Of a DNA stretch of 17,311 nt, positions 1 through 7,700 are shown piece after piece. Made by a program: the position numbers and the translations under genes. Within the stretch, counting starts at the first letter, position 1. The number at the start of each line of letters is the position of its first letter. This stretch comes from Candidatus Dormiibacter sp. Lineage in GTDB: Bacteria > Chloroflexota > Dormibacteria > UBA8260. The stretch spans positions 1 through 17,311 of the forward strand of contig JANWHI010000040.1 of the NCBI GenBank assembly GCA_025450495.1. The letters are read 5' to 3'. The notes under the pieces were generated by a model, which was given only the letters and a program-made list of their open reading frames with translations, did no database searches and was not told where the DNA came from.

Positions 1-189
1 TCCGAACTGACCCCGCCCCAGTGGACGACGTGGTGGGCCGAGGTCCAGGACGGGGGCCGCTCGCAGCCCGGCCAGCGGCAGCCCCGGTCGCGGGCGTTGA
101 GGGCCCGCCGGGTGGCGTCCGGGACCACCCGCTCGCTGCGGCCCACGTCGATGACCTGGGAGGCGGCGTTGACCAGGACCCGGGCTCCT
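1..189 (-). pseudogene. HNH endonuclease remnant, DUF222/13E12 family, C-terminal piece
   Basis: Read on the minus strand, the codons just after an in-frame TGA (192-190) give about 62 residues up to the window edge. They include VLVNAASQVIDVGRSERVV, RRALNARDRGCRWPGC and RPPSWTSAHHVVHW. The CxxxGC...W..AHHxxHW pattern is the start of the HNH nuclease domain found at the C-terminus of DUF222 (13E12 repeat-type) proteins, which are abundant and often multicopy in actinobacteria. The long N-terminal DUF222 region that should precede it is absent: the flavoprotein gene ends only about 70 nt upstream, and no start codon opens this frame. A short stretch in another frame around 190-235 (RLDAATARAIEEPG) could be further eroded gene sequence joined by a frameshift. 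The last HNH residues lie outside the window. I read it as a decayed, truncated copy. Family assignment is confident; non-functionality is inferred from the missing 5' part. Confidence 0.72.
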
Positions 190-258
190 CAATGGCCCGC
201 GCGGTGGCGGCATCCAGCCGAAGTGGGCAAAGCCGATCCGGCCGTCCACCAGGGCGCG

Positions 259-780
259 TCACCCGTCCAGACCAGGCCCAGGTGCAGAGAACGTGAACAT
301 ACGCTCGGCATCGATGCGCCAGTACACCACCCCAGACTGGAGCAGCTTCAAAAACTCGTCGCCATACCGCGGGAGGTACACGCCGAGCACGCAGTCCCGC
401 AAACCGCGCTCAGGTGCGCCGTCGAGGTCGATCTGCACCGCGCGGCCATGGACGGTCACCGCAAGGTGCTCGCCGGGCAGATGGGTCGCGCTGACCCGCG
501 GCCGCGCCGCCAGGTGCCGGTACCTGAGCGAGTCACGCGACGAGCTGAAGTGGAACGATCCACGGTAGAAGATCCCGTCCACGGCGCCAACGATCGGCCG
601 TCCGTCGGATGTCACCGTGGCCAGCGCGAGGAGGCTCATCCCGGCAAGCCGTAGGCTCAGGTCGCGACCGCCGAGGCGACGCTCGGGCGTCGCGATGCTC
701 AGTAGGTGCGGACCCGCAGCGGTGAAGCTGCGCTCGATCAGCTCGTCGAGGCGAGCGATGTCCTCGCGCGTTTCATGCAC
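259..780 (-). CDS. pyridoxamine 5'-phosphate oxidase-fold flavoprotein (PPOX/FMN- or F420-binding)
   Basis: This is a 173-residue protein with the split-barrel pattern of the PPOX family. A beta strand carries LLALATVTSDGRPIVGAVDG (about 50-69), then FYRGSFHFSSSRDSLRYRHL (71-90), then ARPRVSATHLPGEHLAVTVHGRA (92-114). The 'S.DSLRYRHLAARPRVS' segment is the usual phosphate-binding strand/helix where FMN or F420 docks. A helical N-terminal extension (1-47) precedes the barrel. The substrate cannot be told; many small family members are F420- or FMN-dependent reductases or heme-binding proteins. The GTG start at 780 is supported by TAGGGT (793-788), 7 nt upstream, with no Shine-Dalgarno sequence. 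The gene follows the 75-residue ORF by 33 bp but has its own promoter-like element overlapping that ORF's stop. The C-terminus (APGPGLDG) is abrupt and lies next to the HNH remnant, so the 3' end may have been altered by the same rearrangement. Confidence 0.82.
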   Translation of the reverse strand: MHETREDIARLDELIERSFTAAGPHLLSIATPERRLGGRDLSLRLAGMSLLALATVTSDGRPIVGAVDGIFYRGSFHFSSSRDSLRYRHLAARPRVSATHLPGEHLAVTVHGRAVQIDLDGAPERGLRDCVLGVYLPRYGDEFLKLLQSGVVYWRIDAERMFTFSAPGPGLDG

Positions 781-787
781 ACCGCAA

Positions 788-816
788 ACCCTAGGGTGTC
801 GGTCACCCGGTCGTCA
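788..816 (-). promoter_or_regulatory. leaderless-type promoter of the PPOX gene
   Basis: On the minus strand there is a CTGACG/TGACGA box near 817-811, then about 17-18 nt, then TAGGGT (793-788). Seven nucleotides later comes the GTG start at 780. Transcription would begin at or next to the start codon. The -35-like box overlaps the stop codon of the upstream small ORF (816-814). The assignment rests on motif and spacing only. Confidence 0.45.
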
Positions 817-1041
817 GAGCGTCACGCCGTCGCCGGCGCAGTCATCGCCGCCGTCCACGCGATCCCGCGCAGCCTCGGGCTCGCGCTCATACGCAGCCGG
901 GTCCTCATCGTCCGTCGCCGGGGTGGTCACCACAGGGATCTCGACGCGCGGCGGCTGGTAGCGAACACCAAAGAACGGCCCGACCGTCATCAGCACACCG
1001 ACGAACGCGTCGCGAAGCGTCGAGTCGTGCCGCCGCTTCAT
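814..1041 (-). CDS. small hypothetical protein, 75 aa
   Basis: I do not recognise this gene. The N-terminal half is basic and partly hydrophobic (MKRRHDSTLRDAF, then VGVLMTVGPFFGVRY at about 14-28), which could be a short membrane or membrane-surface segment. The C-terminal half is low-complexity, acidic and Pro/Thr rich (TTPATDDEDPAAYERE), typical of a disordered tail. The case that it is real: it fills the gap between sdhB and the flavoprotein gene on the same strand, and its ATG (1041) lies 6 nt after a good -10 hexamer TATAGT (1053-1048). A GTG one codon upstream (1044) is a possible alternative start. It begins 36 bp after the sdhB stop, so it could also be read through from the sdh operon. 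Without a homologue search it remains a hypothetical. Confidence 0.5.
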   Translation of the reverse strand: MKRRHDSTLRDAFVGVLMTVGPFFGVRYQPPRVEIPVVTTPATDDEDPAAYEREPEAARDRVDGGDDCAGDGVTL

Positions 1042-1047
1042 CACTCC

Positions 1048-1053
1048 ACTATA
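1048..1053 (-). promoter_or_regulatory. -10 element TATAGT, 6 nt before the small-ORF ATG
   Basis: TATAGT is read on the minus strand, followed by GGAGTG and ATG at 1041. Spacing fits a leaderless start. GGAG lies only 2 nt from the ATG, too close for a normal Shine-Dalgarno sequence. No convincing -35 box is visible; the best is GGGCTT, 17 nt upstream. Confidence 0.45.
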
Positions 1054-1077
1054 GGCTGGCGCCTTCGCGAAAGCCCG

Positions 1078-1881
1078 CTAGCCGACGGGTCCGGCCGCCG
1101 GCGCCCGCGGGTCGTTGTCACGGCTGCCGAACACCCTGCGTCCCACCCAGCGCACCGGGTCCCAGCGCTTGTCGGCAACGCGCTCCTTGAGCGGGATGAT
1201 CGCGTTGTCGGTGATGTGGATGTGCTCGGGGCACACCTCCGTGCAGCACTTGGTGATGTTGCAGTAACCGAGCCCCCCCTCGGCCCGCGTCTGCTCGGTA
1301 CGGTCCAGGATGTCCTTGGGATGCATCTCCAGCCCGGCCACACGCACGAAGAAGCGCGGTCCGTAGAACTTCTCGGCCAGCCCATGGGTGCGGTTGACGT
1401 GACAGACGTCCTGGCACAGGAAGCACTCGATGCACTTGCGGAACTCGTAGAGCCGGTCGATGTCGGCCTGGTGGATGCGCCACGGGGTGCCGTCGTCGGG
1501 AGCGGCGGTGAAGGGCGGTATCTCCCTGTTGATCTCGTAGTTGCGCGAGACGTCGGTGACCAGGTCCTTGATCAGGGGAAACGCCTTCATCGGTCGCACT
1601 GTGATCGGCCCCGCGGGAAGGTCGTCGACGCGCGTCTTGCACATCAGCAGAGGCCTGCCGTTGATCTCCGCGCTGCACGATCCACACTTGGCGGCCTTGC
1701 AGTTCCAGCGCGCCGCCAGGTCGGTATCGAGATTGTGCTGGATGTAGTGGATGGCATCGAGCACGACCATGCCGGTGACGCCGGGCACCTGGTAGGACAC
1801 GTCGCCCTGCTCATCGTCCGGAGTACCACGGAAGACGTTGAGCGTGATGGTCTCGCCGGTGAGGCCCGGATCCAACGCCAT
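1078..1881 (-). CDS. sdhB: succinate dehydrogenase iron-sulfur subunit (Sdh1-like)
   Basis: The protein has 267 residues, normal for the family. It passes electrons from the flavoprotein FAD to the membrane quinone through three Fe-S clusters. The [2Fe-2S] ligands are C61, C66, C69 and C81 (NCKAAKCGSCSAE). The [4Fe-4S] ligands are C150, C153, C156 and C217, and the [3Fe-4S] ligands are C160, C207 and C213 (CIECFLCQDVCH and CNITKCCTEVCPE); this is the exact spacing of classical SdhB, with one extra Cys at 212. The stretches FPLIKDLVTDVSRNYE, EFRKCIECFLCQ and GLGYCNITKCCTEVCP closely resemble my recollection of mycobacterial Sdh1 (Rv0247c type) rather than the E. coli enzyme, suggesting a menaquinone-linked complex. 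The ATG overlaps the sdhA stop as TGATG, implying translational coupling. It is the last gene of sdhCAB. Confidence 0.96.
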   Translation of the reverse strand: MALDPGLTGETITLNVFRGTPDDEQGDVSYQVPGVTGMVVLDAIHYIQHNLDTDLAARWNCKAAKCGSCSAEINGRPLLMCKTRVDDLPAGPITVRPMKAFPLIKDLVTDVSRNYEINREIPPFTAAPDDGTPWRIHQADIDRLYEFRKCIECFLCQDVCHVNRTHGLAEKFYGPRFFVRVAGLEMHPKDILDRTEQTRAEGGLGYCNITKCCTEVCPEHIHITDNAIIPLKERVADKRWDPVRWVGRRVFGSRDNDPRAPAAGPVG

Positions 1882-3698
1882 CAGGCGCTCTCCACAGCCG
1901 CGGGGGCGGGCATCGCCTCATTGTGGAGGTGACCCTTGGGAAGCTTCGCCGGGTCGTAGAAGCGGCTCCGCGTCAACAGCCCCACCAGGTTGTCGGGCAT
2001 CGGCGGGATCGCCACCGCGTCCACCTTCATGGAATCGCCGTCGCGGCGGGTCACGTAGTTGACCTTGCCCTGCTCGGCGTCCTGGTCGAGAAAGTCGAAC
2101 CGCCACTGCGAGCCTCGGCTCTCCTGGCGTCGCAGAGCGCTGCGCACGATCGCCTCGCTCACCGTGAGCATGAAGGTGACGTCCCTGCACGTGTGCCACC
2201 CCGGGTTGAGCTCACGGTGGCCGACCACGCGCATTCGCGCGCTGCGTTCACGAAGCTCGAGGATTGCCGCCAGCGCGCGTTGCAGAGACTCCTCACTGCG
2301 GCCGATGCCGGCGTCGTCCTGCATGGCCGCCTGCAGCGCCTCGTGCAGGTGATATGGGTTCTCCCTGCCTGCCCAGCCATGGCGGCTGTCGAGCGGGTCG
2401 AAGAGAGCGGCCTGTTCGGCCTCCACGTCGCGCTCGTCGATGCTGCGCTCAGCGCCCCGGGTGCGCGCGAACTCGGCGGCGGCGACACCGGCCCGCCGCC
2501 CGAAAACCAGGATGTCACCGAGCGAGTTGCCGCCGAGCCGGTTGGCACCGTGCAAACCACCGGCGGCCTCACCGGCGGCGTAGAGCCCGGGCACGGTCGT
2601 CGCCGCGGTCTCCGGGTCGACGCGCACGCCGCCCATGGTGTAGTGGATGGTCGGCCCGATCTCCATCGGCTCCTTGGTGATGTCCACCGACGCCAGCGCG
2701 TGGAACTGCTCGTACATCGAGGGCAGCTTCTTCTTGATGTAGTCGGCGCCGCGATGAGTGATGTCGAGGTACGCGCCGCCGTGTGGTGAGCCGCGACCGG
2801 CCTCGACCTCCTTGTAGATGGAACGGGCCACCACGTCGCGGGAGCTCAACTCCTGCTTGATCGGGTCGTACTCGAGCATGAAGCGCTGGTGCTCGCTGTT
2901 GAAGAGCAGACCACCCTCGCCGCGCACCGCCTCGGTGACCAGGATGCCGCGCGCACCGGGCGGCCACACCATCCCGGTGGGATGGAACTGGACGAACTCC
3001 ATGTCGAGCAGGTCCGCGCCCGCCTCGTAGGCCATGGCAGCGCCGTCACCGGTTCCCTCCCAGCTATTGCTGGTGTACTTGTACATCCGCCCCCACCCAC
3101 CGCTGGCGAGGATGGTCGCGCCGGCCTTGATGACGACGAACTTGCCGTCGTTGCGCCGGTAGCCCATCGCGCCGACCACGCGATCCCCGCTCTTGAGGAG
3201 ACGGGTCAGGGTGTACTCCATGTAGCAGTCCGTCCCGGCGGTGTGCACCAGCTTGTCCTGGCAGGTGCGGATCAGCTCGAGCCCGGTGCGATCGCCGACG
3301 TGCGCGAGCCGCTTCCAGCTGTGTGCGCCGAAGGCACGCTGCATGATCCGGCCGTCGTCGGTACGATCGAAAAGGCCGCCCCACCGTTCCAGCTCGTAGA
3401 CGCGGTCGATCACCTCCCGCGCGTAGAGCTCGACCATGCGCCAGTTGTTGAGCAGCTGTCCACCGAGCATGGTATCGGCGAAGTGCACCTCCCAGCCGTC
3501 CCCCGCGTCGACGTTGCCCAGGCCGGCGGCGATGCCTCCCTCCGCCATCACCGTGTGCGCCTTGCCGAGCAGAGACTTGGTCACCACGATGGTGCTGCAG
3601 CCCGCCTCGGCAGCGGCGATCGCAGCGCGCATGCCGGCGCCGCCGGCGCCGATGACGAGGACGTCACATTCGTGGGTGACGCCGCTCTCGGACGCCAT
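1881..3698 (-). CDS. sdhA: succinate dehydrogenase flavoprotein subunit (Sdh1-like)
   Basis: The catalytic subunit oxidises succinate to fumarate and holds covalently bound FAD; it has 605 residues. The FAD-binding Rossmann motif is GAGGAGMRAA (17-26). H48 in KAHTVMAEGG is the expected histidine for covalent FAD attachment. Active-site residues line up: H239 (FHPTG), R287 (SSRDVVARS), H352 (IHYTMGG) and R387 (GANRLGGNSLGD). The adenine-side motif LYAAGEAAGGLHG is at 372-384. The ATG at 3698 overlaps the sdhC stop (TGATG). The reading frame stays open upstream to about 4421, but that part is the shadow of sdhC, and MASESGVTHECDVLVIGAGG is the natural N-terminus. The sdhC-A-B order and sequence style match the mycobacterial Sdh1 cluster. 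Direction in vivo (oxidation or fumarate reduction) cannot be read from sequence. Confidence 0.97.
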   Translation of the reverse strand: MASESGVTHECDVLVIGAGGAGMRAAIAAAEAGCSTIVVTKSLLGKAHTVMAEGGIAAGLGNVDAGDGWEVHFADTMLGGQLLNNWRMVELYAREVIDRVYELERWGGLFDRTDDGRIMQRAFGAHSWKRLAHVGDRTGLELIRTCQDKLVHTAGTDCYMEYTLTRLLKSGDRVVGAMGYRRNDGKFVVIKAGATILASGGWGRMYKYTSNSWEGTGDGAAMAYEAGADLLDMEFVQFHPTGMVWPPGARGILVTEAVRGEGGLLFNSEHQRFMLEYDPIKQELSSRDVVARSIYKEVEAGRGSPHGGAYLDITHRGADYIKKKLPSMYEQFHALASVDITKEPMEIGPTIHYTMGGVRVDPETAATTVPGLYAAGEAAGGLHGANRLGGNSLGDILVFGRRAGVAAAEFARTRGAERSIDERDVEAEQAALFDPLDSRHGWAGRENPYHLHEALQAAMQDDAGIGRSEESLQRALAAILELRERSARMRVVGHRELNPGWHTCRDVTFMLTVSEAIVRSALRRQESRGSQWRFDFLDQDAEQGKVNYVTRRDGDSMKVDAVAIPPMPDNLVGLLTRSRFYDPAKLPKGHLHNEAMPAPAAVESA

Positions 3699-4534
3699 CA
3701 GAGCACCACGTGGGGGTCGATCAGGACGCCATGCTGCAGCAGGCGGATGTAGATGTCGGCGATGACCACGCTGAACAGGCTCAGCCATGCCCACATCGGA
3801 TGGTTGAGGTTGAGCCGCGTCAGCCCGCGCCATGCACGGTTGCGCGCCATGCCGACGCGCGCTGTCGAATAGCAGTCGAGCCCACCGCCGACGAGATGGC
3901 GCAGCGAGTGGCAGCTGAAGGTGTACAGGCTGAGCAGGGTGACGTTGACCAGCATGATCCCGGTGCCGAGGCCCAGCCAGAGGTGTCCCCGCGTGGCGGC
4001 GTCGGTCGAGAAGAACGCCTGGATGGCGTCGTACCAAAGCCAGGCGAGGATGATCAGCGCCGCGTACAGGGTCAGCCGGTGCAGGTTGTTGAGCACCCAG
4101 GGAAAGCGGGTCTCGCCTCTGTACGCGCGGTGGCGAAGCTCTCCGAGCGTGCACGCCGGCGGGTCCCAGAAGAACGACCGGTAGTACGCCTTGCGGTAGT
4201 AGTAGCAGCTGCCCCGGAAGATCAGCGGCGACCAGAGCACCCAGATGGCCGGCGAGATCGGCCCGGTGCGCCAGATGGTGGGCGAGAAGAATGGCGACAG
4301 GTAGGGACCCCACTCGCTGACGTGGTTGGCCGAACCGGGAGGAGACTCGACGAAGGCCGTCCAGAGCACGTAGAGGCTGAAGCCGCCGAGGACCCCGACC
4401 ACGGTGAGCGGCAGAAGCCACCAGGGCTGGTCGCGGCGCAGGCGGTCGAGGCGGGCCAGCAGGCCGGACTCGCCGGGCGCGTCAGGCGCGGCGGGCGCGG
4501 CGGGCGTGGCGGGCGTGGCGGTGACTTGGGCCAT
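3698..4534 (-). CDS. sdhC: succinate dehydrogenase membrane anchor (Rv0249c-like, single subunit)
   Basis: This 278-residue integral membrane protein precedes sdhA. About five hydrophobic segments are visible: 38-62, a short one near 93-107, 153-175, 185-213 and 246-268. Histidines at or near membrane segments that could ligate heme are H152, H209, H213 and H245. The single large anchor, about the length of mycobacterial Rv0249c, replaces the two small SdhC/SdhD subunits. The N-terminus (2-20) is an Ala/Pro/Thr low-complexity tail encoded by a 9-bp tandem repeat. Start chosen at ATG 4534: the longer frame to 4807 runs through the divergent control region and would add an implausible Arg-rich leader. 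GGGGAGAG lies about 10-12 nt upstream, a distant but possible Shine-Dalgarno sequence; no TAnnnT box abuts this start. Identity is inferred mainly from operon position and hydrophobic profile. Confidence 0.88.
   Translation of the reverse strand: MAQVTATPATPAAPAAPDAPGESGLLARLDRLRRDQPWWLLPLTVVGVLGGFSLYVLWTAFVESPPGSANHVSEWGPYLSPFFSPTIWRTGPISPAIWVLWSPLIFRGSCYYYRKAYYRSFFWDPPACTLGELRHRAYRGETRFPWVLNNLHRLTLYAALIILAWLWYDAIQAFFSTDAATRGHLWLGLGTGIMLVNVTLLSLYTFSCHSLRHLVGGGLDCYSTARVGMARNRAWRGLTRLNLNHPMWAWLSLFSVVIADIYIRLLQHGVLIDPHVVL
4483..4518. repeat. four 9-bp tandem repeats inside the sdhC 5' end
   Basis: The four units are caggcgcgg, cgggcgcgg, cgggcgtgg and cgggcgtgg. On the minus strand they encode the Ala-(Thr/Ala)-Pro tail of the membrane anchor. 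The 9-bp unit keeps frame, so copy number could vary without breaking the gene. Confidence 0.8.
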
Positions 4535-4724
4535 CCGGCGAGGTCTCTCCCCACTGCGTGCCGGCGAGGCGACGCATCGATGCAGAACGAGCGCGAACTG
4601 AGTTCGATCGTAGCGCTTCCGGCATCGATCACGATCACCGCGAGCCGCTCTCCCAGCCCGCCCGCCATGATTGGGGGCTTGATCGCTCAACCAATTCCTG
4701 TCACCCTGCCATGGCATTGACCGA
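4535..4724. promoter_or_regulatory. divergent control region between sdhCAB and gltBD
   Basis: These 190 bp must contain the promoters for both operons. On the minus strand TACGAT (4612-4607) is the best -10 candidate for sdhC, which would leave a leader of roughly 65 nt; its -35 is weak. For gltB no TAnnnT box lies at the leaderless distance; the closest is TGGCAT (4712-4717), 7 nt before the ATG. TTGATC (4679-4684) begins a small dyad, TTGA-tcgc-TCAA (4679-4690), which could be an operator or chance. No riboswitch-like fold or terminator is obvious by eye. Confidence 0.4.
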
Positions 4725-4728
4725 ATGA
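4711..4728 (+). other. possible five-codon leader frame (MALTE) overlapping the gltB start
   Basis: ATG-GCA-TTG-ACC-GAA-TGA reads from 4711 and its stop overlaps the gltB ATG (4725) as ATGA. gltB shows no Shine-Dalgarno sequence and no TAnnnT box, so translation could be passed on from this mini-frame by termination-reinitiation. A frame this short may be chance. Confidence 0.25.
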
Positions 4729-7700
4729 CCGATCCGCCGCCGCCCGGCCGCGATCTTCGCGATCCGCGGTTCGAGCACGACGGGTGTGGCGTCGCATTCG
4801 TGGCCACGACCTCCGGCCGGCGCGATCACCACATCGTTCAGCTGGCCATGCGCGCGCTCGTCAACCTCGGCCATCGTGGGGCAACCGGGGCGGACCCCGA
4901 CAGCGGCGACGGTGCCGGCATCCTCATCCAGGTTCCCCATGCCTTCCTCGCCGCGAGCGTCGCCGCCGACCTGCCGAGCGAGGGCGGCTACGGCGTCGGC
5001 ATGGCGTTCCTCCCCAGCGACCCAGCCGCGCGACGTGCCGCACGCACGATCATCGAACGCTCGTGTGAGGACGAGGGCCTCCGCCTGCTCGGCTGGCGCG
5101 ACGTGCCCATCGACCCCGGAGTTCCCGGCCGCACAGCCCTCGCGGGCATGCCCGCGATCCGGCAGTTCTTCGTCGCCGCAGTCGGCCTCGAGGGGAACGC
5201 GCTCGAACGCCGCCTCTACGTGGTGCGCAGGGTCATCGAGAGCCGCGCCGCCGCCCAGGGCATGGACCGGCGCAGCCTCCACGTCGCCAGCCTGAGCAGC
5301 CGCACCCTTGTCTACAAGGGGATGCTCACCGCCGCGCAGCTCACCGCCTTCTACCCCGACCTCGCCAGCCCGCTGCTGGCGTCGGCCCTGGCCATCGTCC
5401 ATGCGCGTTTTTCGACCAACGTGCTGCCGCGCTGGGACCTGGCGCAGCCCACCCGGCTGTCCGCGCACAACGGCGAGATCAACACCCTGCGCGGCAACGT
5501 CGCCTGGATGCAGGCGCGACAGTCGAAGTTCCGCAGCGCGCTGTTCGGCGGGGACGTCGACAAGATCCGCGACGTGCTCGACACCGCCGGTTCGGACTCG
5601 ACGCAGTTCGACAACGCTCTCGAGCTGCTCACCATGTCGGGCCGCTCGATCGAGCACGCCATGATGATGATGATCCCCGAGGCGTGGCACAGCAACGAGC
5701 TTCTTGATGAAGAACGTCGTGCCTTCTACGAGTTCCATGCGACTCTGCTGGAGCCGTGGGACGGCCCTGCGGCGATCGCGTTCACCGATGGCCGCCTGGT
5801 TGGTGCCAGCCTTGACCGCAATGGTCTGCGCCCGGCTCGGTACCTGGTCACCGACGACGGCCTGGTGGTGATGGCCTCGGAGGCCGGCGTGCTCGACATC
5901 CCGGAGGAGCGGATCGTCAAGAAGTGGCGGCTCGACCCCGGCCGGCTCCTCCTGGTCGACACTCGCGCTGGCGCCATCCTCGACGACGGCGCGTGCAAGC
6001 GGCAGCTGGCCGGCCGGCACCCCTACGCTGCCTGGATCCGCGAGGGCACCGTGCACCTCGACGAGCTGCCCGCCGCCGGCGAGTCGATCGAGCCGGACGC
6101 GGGCACGCTGCGCATCCGCCAGCAGCTCTTCGGCTGGACCGACGAGGACCTGCGCCTGATCGTCGAGCCGATGGCGCGGGCCGGAGAGGAGCCGGTCGGC
6201 TCGATGGGCAATGACGCTCCGCTCGCGGTGCTCAGCGACCGCCCCCAGCCGCTGTTCGTCTATTTCAAGCAGCTCTTCGCCCAGGTCACCAACCCACCGA
6301 TCGACCCCATTCGCGAGGCTTCGGTGATGTCGCTGGTCACCAGTCTCGGCGCCGGCGGCAACCTGCTCGAGCAGGGTCCCTCCCAGGCCAAGCGGCTCGA
6401 GGTGCCCCATCCCATCCTCACCAATGCCGACCTCGCCACCATCCGCCACGTCACCCAGCGCCAGTTCCCGGCGGAGACCATCAGCGCGGTCTTCCATCGC
6501 GCCCAGGGGGCGGGCGGCCTGGAGCACGGCCTGGAGCGGATCTGCCGGCTCGCCTCGGAGGCGGTGGCGGCGGGCCGCAGCATCGTCATCCTCAGTGACC
6601 GTGGGGCCGACGCCACCCATGCGCCGATTCCGTCTCTGCTGGCCACCGCGGCTGTGCACCACCACCTGCTGCGTCAGCGCACGCGCACCGGCGTCGGGCT
6701 GGTCGTGGAGAGTGGCGAGCCCCGCGAGGTGGCCCACATCGCACTTCTGGTCGGCTTCGGCGCGGAGGCGGTCAATCCGTACCTCCTCCTCGACACCGTG
6801 GCCGAGATGTCGCTCACCGGCGTCGTCGGCAACCTCGATATCGGCACCGCCCAGGCCAACGTCATCGCCGCGCTCCGCAAGGGACTGCTCAAGACGATTG
6901 CCAAGATGGGCATCTCGACGGTTCTCTCCTACTGCGGCGCCCAGCTCTTCGAAGCCATCGGGCTCTCTGAGGATGTGGTCGACGTCTACTTCACTGGGAC
7001 GCCGACGCGCATCGGCGGCGCCGGGCTTGACCGGATCGCCGGCGATGCACTCAGCCGGCATGCGTGCGCCTTCCCGGCGACGGGTGCACCGCCGGACCTG
7101 CTGGAGAGCGGCGGCCGCTACCAGTGGCGCCGCGGCGGGGAAAAGCGCGCCTGGAACCCCGAGGTGATCGGTGCCCTCCAGCACGCCGTCAAGTCCGAGT
7201 CAGCGTCACACTTCGCCCACTACGTCACTCTGGCCGACCGCGAGTCGGCGCAACAGCGAACCCTGCGCGGCCTGCTCGCCCTGCGCGAGGCCGACATGCC
7301 GGTGCCGCTGGCGGAAGTGGAGCCGGCGGAGACGCTGATGCGCCGCTTTGCCACCGGGGCGATGTCGCTCGGCTCGATCTCACCGGAGATGCACGAGACC
7401 CTCGCCATCGCGATGAACCGCATCGGCGGACGCTCCAACACCGGCGAGGGGGGCGAGGACGACGCCAGGTTCGCATCCGACGGCGCCGACTCGCCGCGCA
7501 GCGCCATCAAGCAGGTGGCGTCGGCGCGCTTCGGTGTCACCGCCAACTACCTGGTCAACGCCGACGAGATCCAGATCAAGGTCGCGCAGGGAGCCAAGCC
7601 CGGTGAGGGCGGCCAGCTGCCCGGCGACAAGGTGGACGTGACCATCGCCCGGCTTCGCCACGCCACCCCCGGGGTCGGCCTGATCTCTCCCCCACCGCAC

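Noticed and set aside
706..1932. 408-codon plus-strand frame across the small ORF and sdhB
   Set aside because: It is the complement-strand shadow of sdhB, whose cysteine motifs are complete.
3699..4421. Upstream extension of the sdhA frame
   Set aside because: It overlaps sdhC in another frame and has no FAD or anchor motif; the start at 3698 is fixed by the TGATG overlap and the natural N-terminus.
4601..4690. Riboswitch or T-box-like leader before gltB
   Set aside because: Only a short 4-bp dyad is visible; no conserved riboswitch core could be recognised by eye.
4701..7184. 827-codon open frame antisense to gltB
   Set aside because: High GC leaves the opposite strand free of stops; the residues have no recognisable domain, while the plus strand encodes an intact glutamate synthase.
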